A program made the translations under genes and the position numbers. Under the pieces are notes generated by a model. That model was not told the DNA's origin, did not search any database, and saw only the letters and a program-made list of their open reading frames with translations. Source: Candidatus Tenebribacter davisii (GTDB lineage: Bacteria > Cloacimonadota > Cloacimonadia > Cloacimonadales > TCS61). Taken from it: 64,000 nucleotides of DNA. The stretch spans positions 1 through 64,000 of the forward strand of contig JAVCCH010000086.1 of NCBI GenBank assembly GCA_030765535.1, read 5' to 3'. Of this stretch, positions 8,717-16,670 are shown piece by piece (position 1 is the stretch's first letter; every line of letters starts with the position of its first letter).

Positions 8717-9331
8717 ATGAACACTCCCGTTGTAATTGGAATTTCCGGTGGTACCGGCTCTGGTAAAAGTACAATAACGAATGCTATTCAAAAAGAAGTG
8801 GAAGATAAGATCACAACGATCCAGCAGGATAGTTATTACAAAAATTTTGGTCATCTTCAACCACAAGAACAAAGTAAGATAAACTTTGATCATCCAAGTA
8901 CTTTAGATAATGAACTTCTTATTAAACATCTTAAACTACTAAAAAATAATCAAATGATTGAAATGCCGATCTATGATTTCAAAACACATTCACGAATGAA
9001 GAGAACTATAACAAAAAAACCATCAAAATTAATAATTATTGAAGGTATCTTAATATTTGAAAATATTGAACTTAGAAACCTGTTGGACATCAAAATATTT
9101 GTCGATACATCTGCAGATATTAGAATATTAAGAAGGATCAAGCGTGATATGCAAGAACGCGGAAGAAGTTTCCAATCTATTGTTGATCAATATCACACTA
9201 CTGTCAGACCAATGCATATTGAATTTGTAGAACCAAGTAAAAAATATGCAAATGTGATCATCCCTGAAGGTGGTCAGAATAAAATTGGTATTGATATGAT
9301 CGTATCAAAAATAAAACAAATCATTAATTAA
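8717..9331 (+). CDS. udk: Uridine kinase
   Basis: Phosphorylates uridine and cytidine in pyrimidine salvage, in the cytoplasm. 204 residues, normal for Udk. Walker A is GGTGSGKST (residues 11-19). The substrate segment IQQDSYYKNF, the family block KINFDHPSTLDNELL, the YDFKTHSR motif and the lid RIKRDMQERGRS all match. An AAGGAG sits 11 bases before the ATG. Phosphoribulokinase is related but lacks the FDHP block, so uridine kinase is preferred. The DUF4139 gene follows after 11 bases. Confidence 0.93.
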   Translation: MNTPVVIGISGGTGSGKSTITNAIQKEVEDKITTIQQDSYYKNFGHLQPQEQSKINFDHPSTLDNELLIKHLKLLKNNQMIEMPIYDFKTHSRMKRTITKKPSKLIIIEGILIFENIELRNLLDIKIFVDTSADIRILRRIKRDMQERGRSFQSIVDQYHTTVRPMHIEFVEPSKKYANVIIPEGGQNKIGIDMIVSKIKQIIN

Positions 9332-9342
9332 TTGGAGGAAAA

Positions 9343-10680
9343 ATGAAAATTAAGATTACAGTACTGATTCTTGTATTAATAACTTGTCTTTATTCAAATG
9401 ACCAGGTAACTATCTATAATGATAATTTCTCTCTTGTTCGCTCTTCTATTGATCTTAAATTATCAAAAGGAATTCAAAGTTATTTTATGGATGACATCCC
9501 CATGACAATAGAAGCAAATTCTGTTATCATTAAGCCATTAAATACTGGAATTGAGATATTTTCACAGAATTATGAATATGATCTGGCAAATACTTCAAAA
9601 ATCCTGGAGAAGTATATTGGTGAGGATCTCGAGATCATCACAAAAAATGATACAAAATTTTTAGGCAAATTACAATTCAATGATATTAATACTATTGGTA
9701 TTATAGAAAACAATACAAATAAACTTATACTAGTTCAAAGAGACGAAATTAAAAATATCAATTTAGCAGAACTTCCCGCAAATTTCTTTTTAAAACCAAC
9801 ATTACACTGGCGTTTAAATTCAAATAAAGCAGGTAATTTCCCTGTAGATTTCTCTTATATGTGCACTGGAATGAAATGGGATGTTACCTACAATACTATA
9901 TGGAATGATGATAAGGGAAAACTGGAGATTAACAGTTGGGTTACAATAAATAATCAGACTGGTAAAGCTTTCAATGACACTAAATTAAAACTTATTGCCG
10001 GTGATGTTCAGAGGATAAAAAAGTATGTTGAATCACGTACTTATGATAAATTTGCTGTTGAAACAACTAATGGAAGTGCACCTGGTTTTGCAGAAAAAGC
10101 ATTTCATGATTTCCATATGTATACTTTAAGTGAAAATGTTAATATAAATAATAATCAGACAAAACAATTACGTTTGTTCCCAACTAAAAAAGTGAATGCA
10201 CAATCTAAATATGAATATAAAACAGGTTCAAAAGATGTGCAAAGTAGGATCAAGTTCATTAATTCACAAAAAGAAGGATTAGGATTACCATTACCTAAAG
10301 GTATTGTGAAGATATATAAACTAGATGATTCTGATAATGAACTGGAATTTATAGGTGAAGATAATTTAGATCATACAGCAAAAGATGAAGAGATCCTTCT
10401 TACTACCGGTAATGCCTTTGATCTTATCGGAAAAACAGAAACTATCAAGTACAGAAAAATATCACCAAAAATTCAGGAAAGAGATATGAAGGTAACCTTG
10501 AAGAATAGATCAAAAAAAACAAAAACCATTACTGTTCATCATAATTTATATAGTGATTGGTCAATTTTAAAGCATAGTCTACCTTTTATAAAGAAAAATG
10601 CAACTCTGATAAATTTTGAAAAGAAATTAGAACCTAACGAAATTTACGAATTAACCTGGACTGAAAGAATAGAATCTTAA
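9343..10680 (+). CDS. Secreted DUF4139-domain protein
   Basis: 445 residues with a clear N-terminal signal peptide (hydrophobic ITVLILVLITCLYSN). The body matches the DUF4139 pattern: VTIYNDNFSLVRSSIDLKL near the N-terminus, then LHWRLNSNKAGNFPVDFSYMCTGMKW and a beta-rich C-terminus ending in ELTWTERIES. DUF4139 proteins are exported, of unknown biochemical function, and are related to the mucoidy inhibitor A family. A GGAGG ribosome-binding site precedes the ATG. It is followed after 13 bases by the GAF/degenerate-GGDEF gene, with which it probably forms a transcription unit. Assignment to the domain family is good; function is not known. Confidence 0.82.
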   Translation: MKIKITVLILVLITCLYSNDQVTIYNDNFSLVRSSIDLKLSKGIQSYFMDDIPMTIEANSVIIKPLNTGIEIFSQNYEYDLANTSKILEKYIGEDLEIITKNDTKFLGKLQFNDINTIGIIENNTNKLILVQRDEIKNINLAELPANFFLKPTLHWRLNSNKAGNFPVDFSYMCTGMKWDVTYNTIWNDDKGKLEINSWVTINNQTGKAFNDTKLKLIAGDVQRIKKYVESRTYDKFAVETTNGSAPGFAEKAFHDFHMYTLSENVNINNNQTKQLRLFPTKKVNAQSKYEYKTGSKDVQSRIKFINSQKEGLGLPLPKGIVKIYKLDDSDNELEFIGEDNLDHTAKDEEILLTTGNAFDLIGKTETIKYRKISPKIQERDMKVTLKNRSKKTKTITVHHNLYSDWSILKHSLPFIKKNATLINFEKKLEPNEIYELTWTERIES

Positions 10681-10693
10681 GATAGGAGAAAAA

Positions 10694-11647
10694 ATGGAAA
10701 TTAACTTGTTATCATTTGATGAGATGCTGCATAATTTACTTAAAAAGCATGAATTAGAAGAGCAATTGAGCCACATTATTCGCAATATAGAAGATGAATT
10801 TAATTTTCAATCATTGGGAATATATCTTAAAGTACCAAATTCAAATATTTTTAGAATGAAGATATCACGTTATATCAGTCATACTTTTTCAAAAAATTCA
10901 ATCTTCACGAAAGGTGATCCGCTGATAAAAGAACTGATGCAGTTAAAATTTCTTGATCTTCAAACACCTGGCAGATACAAATTTGAAAAAGACTATTCAC
11001 ATTTATTAATACAACCACTTCATCATGATGATAATTTGCTTGGATTTATGTTTATCGATAAAGACAATGAAATATTTGAAAGTACTGAAATGACGAAGAT
11101 AAAATTATTTTCATCCATAATCTCTCTGGTCGTACAGATCTATATTTTTAGTACTGAGATCGAGCAGCATCGTGGATTATATGAAACTGCAAAAGTATAC
11201 ACATTTAAGACATTTATAGACAAAAGTGATGTCATATATTCTATGATGAAACGTTACAACAGGTACCTCTCAATTGCTGTAGTAAAAATAGAGAATTTTG
11301 AAAGTATTGTCAGAACGATCGGTGAGCATGAAACTGCTGATCTATTAAAACAGATTTCTTATATCATCAAAAGTGATATGCGTGATACTGATATCCTGGG
11401 TAAGATCCATAAAGATACATTCGCAGTTTTGATGCCTGAAACTTCCAGCAAGAATAGCCTAATAACCATAAATCGAGTTAATAACAGGATCATGAAGTTA
11501 ACAATAATGAAAGTATGTAAAATCGGATGGGGACTTGCCAGTAAAGGTGATGAGACTAAAGATGTTTCTGAACTTCTTAAATTTGCTGAGCATGCCTCAA
11601 ATGATTCCAATAGAAAAGAAGAAGGTAATATAACAATTTATAAGTGA
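10694..11647 (+). CDS. GAF plus degenerate GGDEF domain protein
   Basis: 317 residues, soluble, no signal peptide or membrane helices. The N-terminal half looks like a GAF domain (FNFQSLGIYLKVPN, LLIQPLHHDDNLLGFMFIDKD). The C-terminal half has a GGDEF fold (LSIAVVKIENFESI, DLLKQISYIIKSDMR, FAVLMPET). The active-site GGDEF is replaced by HKDTF (239-243), so cyclase activity is not expected. RxxD (RDTD, 230-233) is kept nine residues upstream, the spacing of the c-di-GMP inhibitory site. It may be a c-di-GMP receptor, as described for PelD, which also pairs GAF with a degenerate GGDEF. No pel genes are present, and c-di-GMP binding is inferred. Last gene before a bidirectional terminator. Confidence 0.8.
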   Translation: MEINLLSFDEMLHNLLKKHELEEQLSHIIRNIEDEFNFQSLGIYLKVPNSNIFRMKISRYISHTFSKNSIFTKGDPLIKELMQLKFLDLQTPGRYKFEKDYSHLLIQPLHHDDNLLGFMFIDKDNEIFESTEMTKIKLFSSIISLVVQIYIFSTEIEQHRGLYETAKVYTFKTFIDKSDVIYSMMKRYNRYLSIAVVKIENFESIVRTIGEHETADLLKQISYIIKSDMRDTDILGKIHKDTFAVLMPETSSKNSLITINRVNNRIMKLTIMKVCKIGWGLASKGDETKDVSELLKFAEHASNDSNRKEEGNITIYK

Positions 11648-11664
11648 TAATAAAAATTTAAAAA

Positions 11665-11696
11665 AAAGATCTTCAAGGTAATCCTTGAAGATCTTT
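11665..11696. terminator. Bidirectional terminator between the plus-strand run and pdxJ
   Basis: Perfect 14-bp hairpin AAAGATCTTCAAGG/CCTTGAAGATCTTT with a TAAT loop, in the 53 bases between two convergent genes. A-rich on the left and T-containing on the right, it can serve both strands. Confidence 0.85.
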
Positions 11697-11700
11697 ATAT

Positions 11701-12405
11701 TTATTCAACAATTAATTTCATTGTAAGTACTGCTTCAGAAAGACCGGAAAAAACAGCACGGGAAATTATGCTATGTCCAATATTGAATTCTTCAAAAATA
11801 TTTAAATCAACTAATTTCTGGGTATTATAATAGTTCAAACCATGGCCGGCTACAGCACGCATCCCAAGCTTTTTAATTAAAATTGCTGCGTCATTGATTC
11901 TTTTTATTTCATTATTTATATCGATCTTGTTTTTAAAATTTGCATATTTTCCAGTATGGATCTCTACAGTATCAGCACCAAGATCTTTTGCTTTTTTTAT
12001 CATTTTGATGTCCGGTTCAATAAAAACACTAACTTCAATTCCAGCTTTTTTCAAAGTAGCAAAAACTTCTCTATGCTTTTCTTTTAAGATCAAACCGCCT
12101 TCGGTGGTAAGTTCTTCTCTTTTTTCCGGTACCAGTGTAACAGTATCAGGTTTAATAGCGCAAGCAATAGAAATCATTTCCTCTGTTGAAGCCATTTCTA
12201 AATTCAGTTTTGTTTGTATAGTCTGTCTCAGTAACTTAAGATCACGTTCTTGCATATGTCTTCTATCTTCTCTCACGTGAATCGTTATTTGGTCTGCCCC
12301 ATTTTGTTCAGCAATACCTGCAGCATATACCGGTTCCGGTTCGATCCCTTTTCTAGCTTCCCTTAATGTTGCAATATGATCTATATTTACACCTAATAAT
12401 GCCAT
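11701..12405 (-). CDS. pdxJ: Pyridoxine 5'-phosphate synthase
   Basis: Condenses 1-deoxyxylulose 5-phosphate with the aminoacetone phosphate produced by PdxA to make pyridoxine 5'-phosphate, in the DXP-dependent vitamin B6 route. 234 residues, TIM-barrel, standard length. Signature blocks: GVNIDHIATLREAR at the N-terminus, DQITIHVREDRRHM, the catalytic Glu region NLEMAST, TVEIHTGKYA and AVAGHGLNYYNT. It is the last gene of a minus-strand run (mutL, miaA, ppiC, pdxJ), 18 bases behind ppiC, and ends against the bidirectional terminator. No other B6 gene is in the window. Confidence 0.95.
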   Translation of the reverse strand: MALLGVNIDHIATLREARKGIEPEPVYAAGIAEQNGADQITIHVREDRRHMQERDLKLLRQTIQTKLNLEMASTEEMISIACAIKPDTVTLVPEKREELTTEGGLILKEKHREVFATLKKAGIEVSVFIEPDIKMIKKAKDLGADTVEIHTGKYANFKNKIDINNEIKRINDAAILIKKLGMRAVAGHGLNYYNTQKLVDLNIFEEFNIGHSIISRAVFSGLSEAVLTMKLIVE

Positions 12406-12423
12406 TTTAATTCTCCCCTAAAT

Positions 12424-13275
12424 TTATAATTCTTTATGCTTGATAACTATTTCAGCTTTGCTGCGAAGTCCTTTGAGATATTTAATTAATTTCAATTCTG
12501 AATCTATCTTCTTAAGACGATCTTGCAGAGCATCTTTTACTTCTCCAAAATTAGCAGTTACACTATCCTTTCTACCTGTATTCATAATTATATGATAACC
12601 AAATTTTGTTTTAACCGGCTTACTGATTTCATATTGTTTTAAGTTAAATGCAACATCTTCAAAACCCTTAACCATCTTCCCCTTAGGAAAGAATCCTAAA
12701 TCTCCGCGATGGCACTTACTAGGGCAATCAGAACATTCTGCTGCTATTCTTTGAAAATCTTCAGTAGTTTTAATTTGATCATGTAATTCCTGAGCTTTCT
12801 TTAAACTTTTTTCATCAGTTCCTTTTATCAAGATATGGGAAGCTTTAATCATCTCTTGAGTTTTAAATGAATCAATATTTTCTTCATATATTTCTTTAAG
12901 CTTATCCACAGAAGTTTCAGAATTATCAGTAAAATTTGTTTTTATATAATGAGAGATCAAGAGATTATTTTTTATCCTGTCTTTGATCATTTCAATATTT
13001 AAATTATTTTCATTTAACATATCATTGAATTCATCAGCTGATTCGAATTTTAATTTAAGTTCGACCATTTCATGTTCAATATCATCTTCAGGAATTTTTG
13101 TTTTAGAATCTTTAGCTGATGTTAAAAGCAAATATCCATCTATAAGCTGCTCTATTGCTCTTTTTTTTGCTTGTTCATTTGGCTGTGAAATGTGCATGCA
13201 TTTCAACACTTCTTTTAATTCAGCCTGATACTCATGAAAATCAATTTCATAATCATTTACTCTTGCTACGATCAT
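12424..13275 (-). CDS. Parvulin-type peptidyl-prolyl cis-trans isomerase
   Basis: 283 residues. An N-terminal SurA/trigger-like helical segment (1-130) is followed by one parvulin domain (about 138-235) with IKASHILIKG, DLGFFPKGKMVKGFEDVAF and KTKFGYHIIM, then a short coiled tail. Family members catalyse proline isomerisation and act as chaperones, usually in the periplasm. This protein starts MIVARVNDYEIDFHEYQ with no signal peptide, so it appears cytoplasmic unless the start is misplaced. A Cys-rich insertion ECSDCPSKC precedes the conserved GDLGFF. The start overlaps the miaA stop by 4 bp (ATGA), indicating translational coupling. Confidence 0.88.
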   Translation of the reverse strand: MIVARVNDYEIDFHEYQAELKEVLKCMHISQPNEQAKKRAIEQLIDGYLLLTSAKDSKTKIPEDDIEHEMVELKLKFESADEFNDMLNENNLNIEMIKDRIKNNLLISHYIKTNFTDNSETSVDKLKEIYEENIDSFKTQEMIKASHILIKGTDEKSLKKAQELHDQIKTTEDFQRIAAECSDCPSKCHRGDLGFFPKGKMVKGFEDVAFNLKQYEISKPVKTKFGYHIIMNTGRKDSVTANFGEVKDALQDRLKKIDSELKLIKYLKGLRSKAEIVIKHKEL

Positions 13276-14213
13276 TTATTCTCCTGCATTTTTTGCTTTA
13301 TTTCTTTTACGATATTTGAAAAGTTAATGCGTTTACTATCTAATGTCAAATCAAAATCAATTTTTCTATACCAGGTGAACTGCCTTTTGGCAAAATTGCG
13401 TGTATTCTGTTTTATTTTATCAATACATTCATCAATTTCAGCATCACCTGCCAGGAAAGGGTAGAATTCTTTATAACCGACAGAATTCATGCCGGGATCT
13501 GTCTTCTTATAACCTTTTTTCATAAGATCTTCCATCTCATTTAGCAATCCCCTGTCTATCATTGTATCTACTCGATCGTTTATTCTGTTGTAAAGTAATC
13601 CACGATTTTCTGTTACCAGGATATTCACAGTTTGGAAGTTCTTTTCCTCAATTGTATCTTCTTTCCATAATTGTGTTATAGTTTTCCCGGTTGTTCTATA
13701 TATCTCTAATGCTCTTAAAATTCTATTTGAATCGTTTTCATTTATTCTTGCAGCTGATTCCGGATCTATCTCTGTTAACTTATTGTAAAAATATTCTGTC
13801 CCTTTTTCTATTATTGATTTCCTGAGATCTTTCCGGATGTCTCCTGGTATTTCAGGAGCTTTAAAAATTCCTTCCAGAAGTGCTTTTATATAAAATCCTG
13901 TACCACCGCATACAATTGGTATCTTTTTTTGCTCTGAGACCTGTTTTATTATTTTAACTGCATCTGCTGCAAATGATCCTGCACTGTAATCTTCATCAGG
14001 ATTTATGATATCAATAAGGTAATGTTTGATTTTATTTTGATACTCTATAGAAGGTTTTGCAGTTCCTATATCCATATATTTATAAACTTGTCTTGAATCT
14101 GCTGAGATTATAGAAGAATCCAGTGCTTCTGCAAGATTCATTGCAATTCTACTCTTTCCGGAAGCAGTTGGTCCTTGAATGACAATGAGTGTGATTTTAT
14201 TACTTTCTATCAT
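13272..14213 (-). CDS. miaA: tRNA dimethylallyltransferase
   Basis: Transfers a dimethylallyl group to N6 of A37 in tRNAs reading UNN codons. 313 residues, full length. P-loop GPTASGKS (14-21), then SADSRQVYKYMDIGTAKP, the GGTGFYIKALLEG block, and the tRNA-binding region NSVGYKEFYPFLAG followed by RNFAKRQFTWYRK. These are classic MiaA motifs. It overlaps mutL upstream and ppiC downstream by 4 bp each. The mutL-miaA pairing is common in bacteria, supporting one operon. Confidence 0.96.
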   Translation of the reverse strand: MIESNKITLIVIQGPTASGKSRIAMNLAEALDSSIISADSRQVYKYMDIGTAKPSIEYQNKIKHYLIDIINPDEDYSAGSFAADAVKIIKQVSEQKKIPIVCGGTGFYIKALLEGIFKAPEIPGDIRKDLRKSIIEKGTEYFYNKLTEIDPESAARINENDSNRILRALEIYRTTGKTITQLWKEDTIEEKNFQTVNILVTENRGLLYNRINDRVDTMIDRGLLNEMEDLMKKGYKKTDPGMNSVGYKEFYPFLAGDAEIDECIDKIKQNTRNFAKRQFTWYRKIDFDLTLDSKRINFSNIVKEIKQKMQENK

Positions 14214-16045
14214 GTGGTACGTTTAAATTTTTTCTCGAATTCAGGCATTGTCATCTTAATGATAAGAGGTCTGCCATGAGGGCAGAAATAAGGAACTTCA
14301 CAGGCAAATAGATCATTAATTAGTGCCAGCATTTCCTTCCTGTTCATTTTCCTTCCTGCTTTTATTGCAGCTTTACAGGCTACAGATTTCGAAAGGCTGT
14401 CACGGAAATCTTCGGTCTGCTCAAATTCATCTTCTATTTGTTTGATAATATCTATGAAAATATCTCCACCATCCCAATCTTCAAGTTCAATTGGTATTTC
14501 ATCAATAACAATGGAATCACCGCTAAATGTTTTGATTGAAAAACCTATCTTATTGAAAATATCAATATTTTCTGAGATCAACTCTGGAATGGTATTACTT
14601 AGATGTGGCGGCAGATCAATAACGATTGGAAATAATAATTTCTGCGTTTGAGCTGGAGCACCATGAATTCTATGTAATATCTTTTCATAGATTATTCTTT
14701 CATGAGCAGCATGCTGATCAATGATCATCAGACCCTCTTCTACCTGTACAAAAATGTAACTTTGGTGTAATTGCCATGGATTTATTACATCTTCTTCAGT
14801 TCTCAGGAACATATCAATCTTTTGATCTTTGATGTTTTTCTCAATTTGAATTTCATCTTCTGTCTTCTTTCTAAAAAGATCTGGTTGATATATTTCTTTC
14901 AGCTCCTTTTTAACTTGATTGAAACGTTTTTTTCCCATTTTATCATTAAATATTCTCGATTCAACTTTTGTAGTTTTATTAGTTTGATAAGATGAGCTCA
15001 TTATATTTTTTATCTGTTTAAATTTATCTTCTTCATATTTTAAGAGTAAGTTTTCAATAGTTTTTTTTACAAAGCTATACACTTTACCGGGATCTCGAAA
15101 ACGAATCTCCATTTTAGCTGGATGGACATTGAAATCTACATGTTGTGGATCAACATTTAGAAATAGAATATATGGCGGTGTCTTACCTTGCTGGAATATA
15201 CGAAGTTTCTTCATAAAAGGGTCATATGCTGACCTGAGACTATGTAAAATGATTTTGTCGCGAATATACCTACCATTAACAAATAGATACCTGTAATCCG
15301 CTAAACCCTCTTTCTCTTCGTTTAATCCACTTATGTAACCAGATAGTTTTATTCCCAGTCCTTTTTCAGAAACTTCAATTAGATCCTTTTTTAAAAAATC
15401 ACTACCAAAAACTGTAGTCATTCTTGCTTTTATCTCTTGAACAGCAGGATAATTTATCTTCTCTCTTCCTTCTGATAGAAAACGAAAATGAATTCTTGGA
15501 TAGAGTATAGATTGGTAATGAACATAATTTAATATATGCTTCAATTCTACCTGATCTGATTTTAGAAATTTTCTTCTCGCCGGGACATTACTGAATAGAT
15601 TCCTAACTGTTATTGAAGTACCGGTATTAGCAGAAGTTTTAGAAAAATCTTTTAGTTTTCCTCCGCCAAATTCAACTCTGGCAGCTACTTCACTCTCTGC
15701 ATCTTTTGAAATGAGAATTAAGTGACTCACTGAAGCAATACTGGGAAGTGCTTCACCCCTGAAGCCAAGGGACGATATATTGAAAATATCTTCTATTGTA
15801 TTAATTTTACTTGTAGCATGCCTCTCAAAAGCTTGTAGTGCATCATTTTCACTCATACCTCTTCCGTTATCAATAACGCGTATAAGCTTCTTGCCGCCAC
15901 TTTCAATATGTATCGTTATTTGTGATGCCTTGGAATCTATAGAGTTTTCTACTAATTCTTTAACAACCGATACAGGTCGCTCTATAACCTCTCCAGCAGC
16001 AATACGATTTGCAACTTCTTCTGATAATACTTTAATTCTACCCAT
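14210..16045 (-). CDS. mutL: DNA mismatch repair protein MutL (endonuclease type)
   Basis: Couples MutS mismatch recognition to strand removal. 611 residues. The N-terminal GHKL ATPase shows IAAGEVIERP, VKELVENSIDS, IDNGRGM and SLGFRGEALPSI. The C-terminal dimerisation domain carries the metal-dependent nicking motif DQHAAHERIIYE (from Asp443), matching DQHA(x)2E(x)4E. The accessory ACKAAIKAGRKM and CPHGRP metal-site motifs are also present. This is the type found in bacteria without MutH. The internal linker is long and charged. No mutS is in the window. It overlaps miaA by 4 bp; trmO lies 42 bases upstream on the same strand. Confidence 0.96.
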   Translation of the reverse strand: MGRIKVLSEEVANRIAAGEVIERPVSVVKELVENSIDSKASQITIHIESGGKKLIRVIDNGRGMSENDALQAFERHATSKINTIEDIFNISSLGFRGEALPSIASVSHLILISKDAESEVAARVEFGGGKLKDFSKTSANTGTSITVRNLFSNVPARRKFLKSDQVELKHILNYVHYQSILYPRIHFRFLSEGREKINYPAVQEIKARMTTVFGSDFLKKDLIEVSEKGLGIKLSGYISGLNEEKEGLADYRYLFVNGRYIRDKIILHSLRSAYDPFMKKLRIFQQGKTPPYILFLNVDPQHVDFNVHPAKMEIRFRDPGKVYSFVKKTIENLLLKYEEDKFKQIKNIMSSSYQTNKTTKVESRIFNDKMGKKRFNQVKKELKEIYQPDLFRKKTEDEIQIEKNIKDQKIDMFLRTEEDVINPWQLHQSYIFVQVEEGLMIIDQHAAHERIIYEKILHRIHGAPAQTQKLLFPIVIDLPPHLSNTIPELISENIDIFNKIGFSIKTFSGDSIVIDEIPIELEDWDGGDIFIDIIKQIEDEFEQTEDFRDSLSKSVACKAAIKAGRKMNRKEMLALINDLFACEVPYFCPHGRPLIIKMTMPEFEKKFKRTT

Positions 16046-16087
16046 TTTTATATTCTTTTTAAATTTATTTAATTGTTTTGATTAATT

Positions 16088-16525
16088 CTAATCAATCATA
16101 TCAAAACAATCCATCTCTTTTATAAACGGCTTGATGTCTAAAAGTGGTGTTCCGTCTATAATGTCAATATTAGTTATGTTTATTATATTACTCTTGATAC
16201 TCTCTAATCTAACAATAGACAAACCGATCTGATTTGGTCTGTGCGGACTTCTGGTTGCAAACACTCCACTTGTATGATTTTTTCTATAGGGTACAACTTG
16301 CAGATTGTAGTCATAAGAAAGATGAAAGTTGAAAAGAAGAACGATATGAGAAAACTTTTCCAGACATTTCAATCCATCTACAAACTCAGGGAATATTTCC
16401 ACTGTTGCTTTCACATCTCTTCCTTCATATGGTTGTTTAGGAATTTCATTCCTGTCTTTGAAAGGCGAATGGATGATCCCGATAGGTTTGGATAATACTT
16501 CTTTTTGATCATTCTTTAAATTCAT
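16088..16525 (-). CDS. trmO: tRNA t6A37 N6-methyltransferase, TrmO/TsaA family
   Basis: Beta-barrel SAM methyltransferase that makes m6t6A37 in threonine tRNAs. 145 residues from the start I choose. Conserved blocks: KPIGIIHSPFKDRNEIPKQP, KFSHIVLLFNFH, VFATRSPHRPNQIGLSIVRL and DIIDGTPLLDIKPF. The track begins 17 codons earlier (16576), but those codons run through a terminator-like hairpin. The ATG at 16525 has a GTGGAG ribosome-binding site five bases upstream, so I take that. It lies between PFOR and mutL on the same strand and may be transcribed with mutL. Confidence 0.9.
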   Translation of the reverse strand: MNLKNDQKEVLSKPIGIIHSPFKDRNEIPKQPYEGRDVKATVEIFPEFVDGLKCLEKFSHIVLLFNFHLSYDYNLQVVPYRKNHTSGVFATRSPHRPNQIGLSIVRLESIKSNIINITNIDIIDGTPLLDIKPFIKEMDCFDMID

Positions 16526-16544
16526 CAATACTCCACAAATATAA

Positions 16545-16573
16545 AGCCTGCCAAGAAACAATCTCGGCAGGCT
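16545..16573 (-). terminator. Hairpin downstream of PFOR, upstream of trmO
   Basis: On the minus strand, AGCCTGCC/GGCAGGCT forms an 8-bp GC-rich stem, extended by three more pairs past one mismatch, then TTTATATTT. It lies about 100 bases after the PFOR stop. A second smaller hairpin (CCGCT/AGCGG, 16592-16607) precedes it. Probable PFOR terminator; the U-tract is interrupted, so it may be leaky. Confidence 0.65.
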
Positions 16574-16670
16574 CAATTTATCAGCATTTATCCGCTCATA
16601 TCAGCGGTTATAAATCTCCTTGCTATTCTACTTTTTCTCTTTGATGAAGAGAAACTGCAAAGAGTTCAAA

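Noticed and set aside
12902-12910. TTATCCACA, a perfect DnaA-box match
   Set aside because: Single copy inside ppiC; another match (TTATACACA, 28218-28226) is inside recO. No cluster, so no origin.
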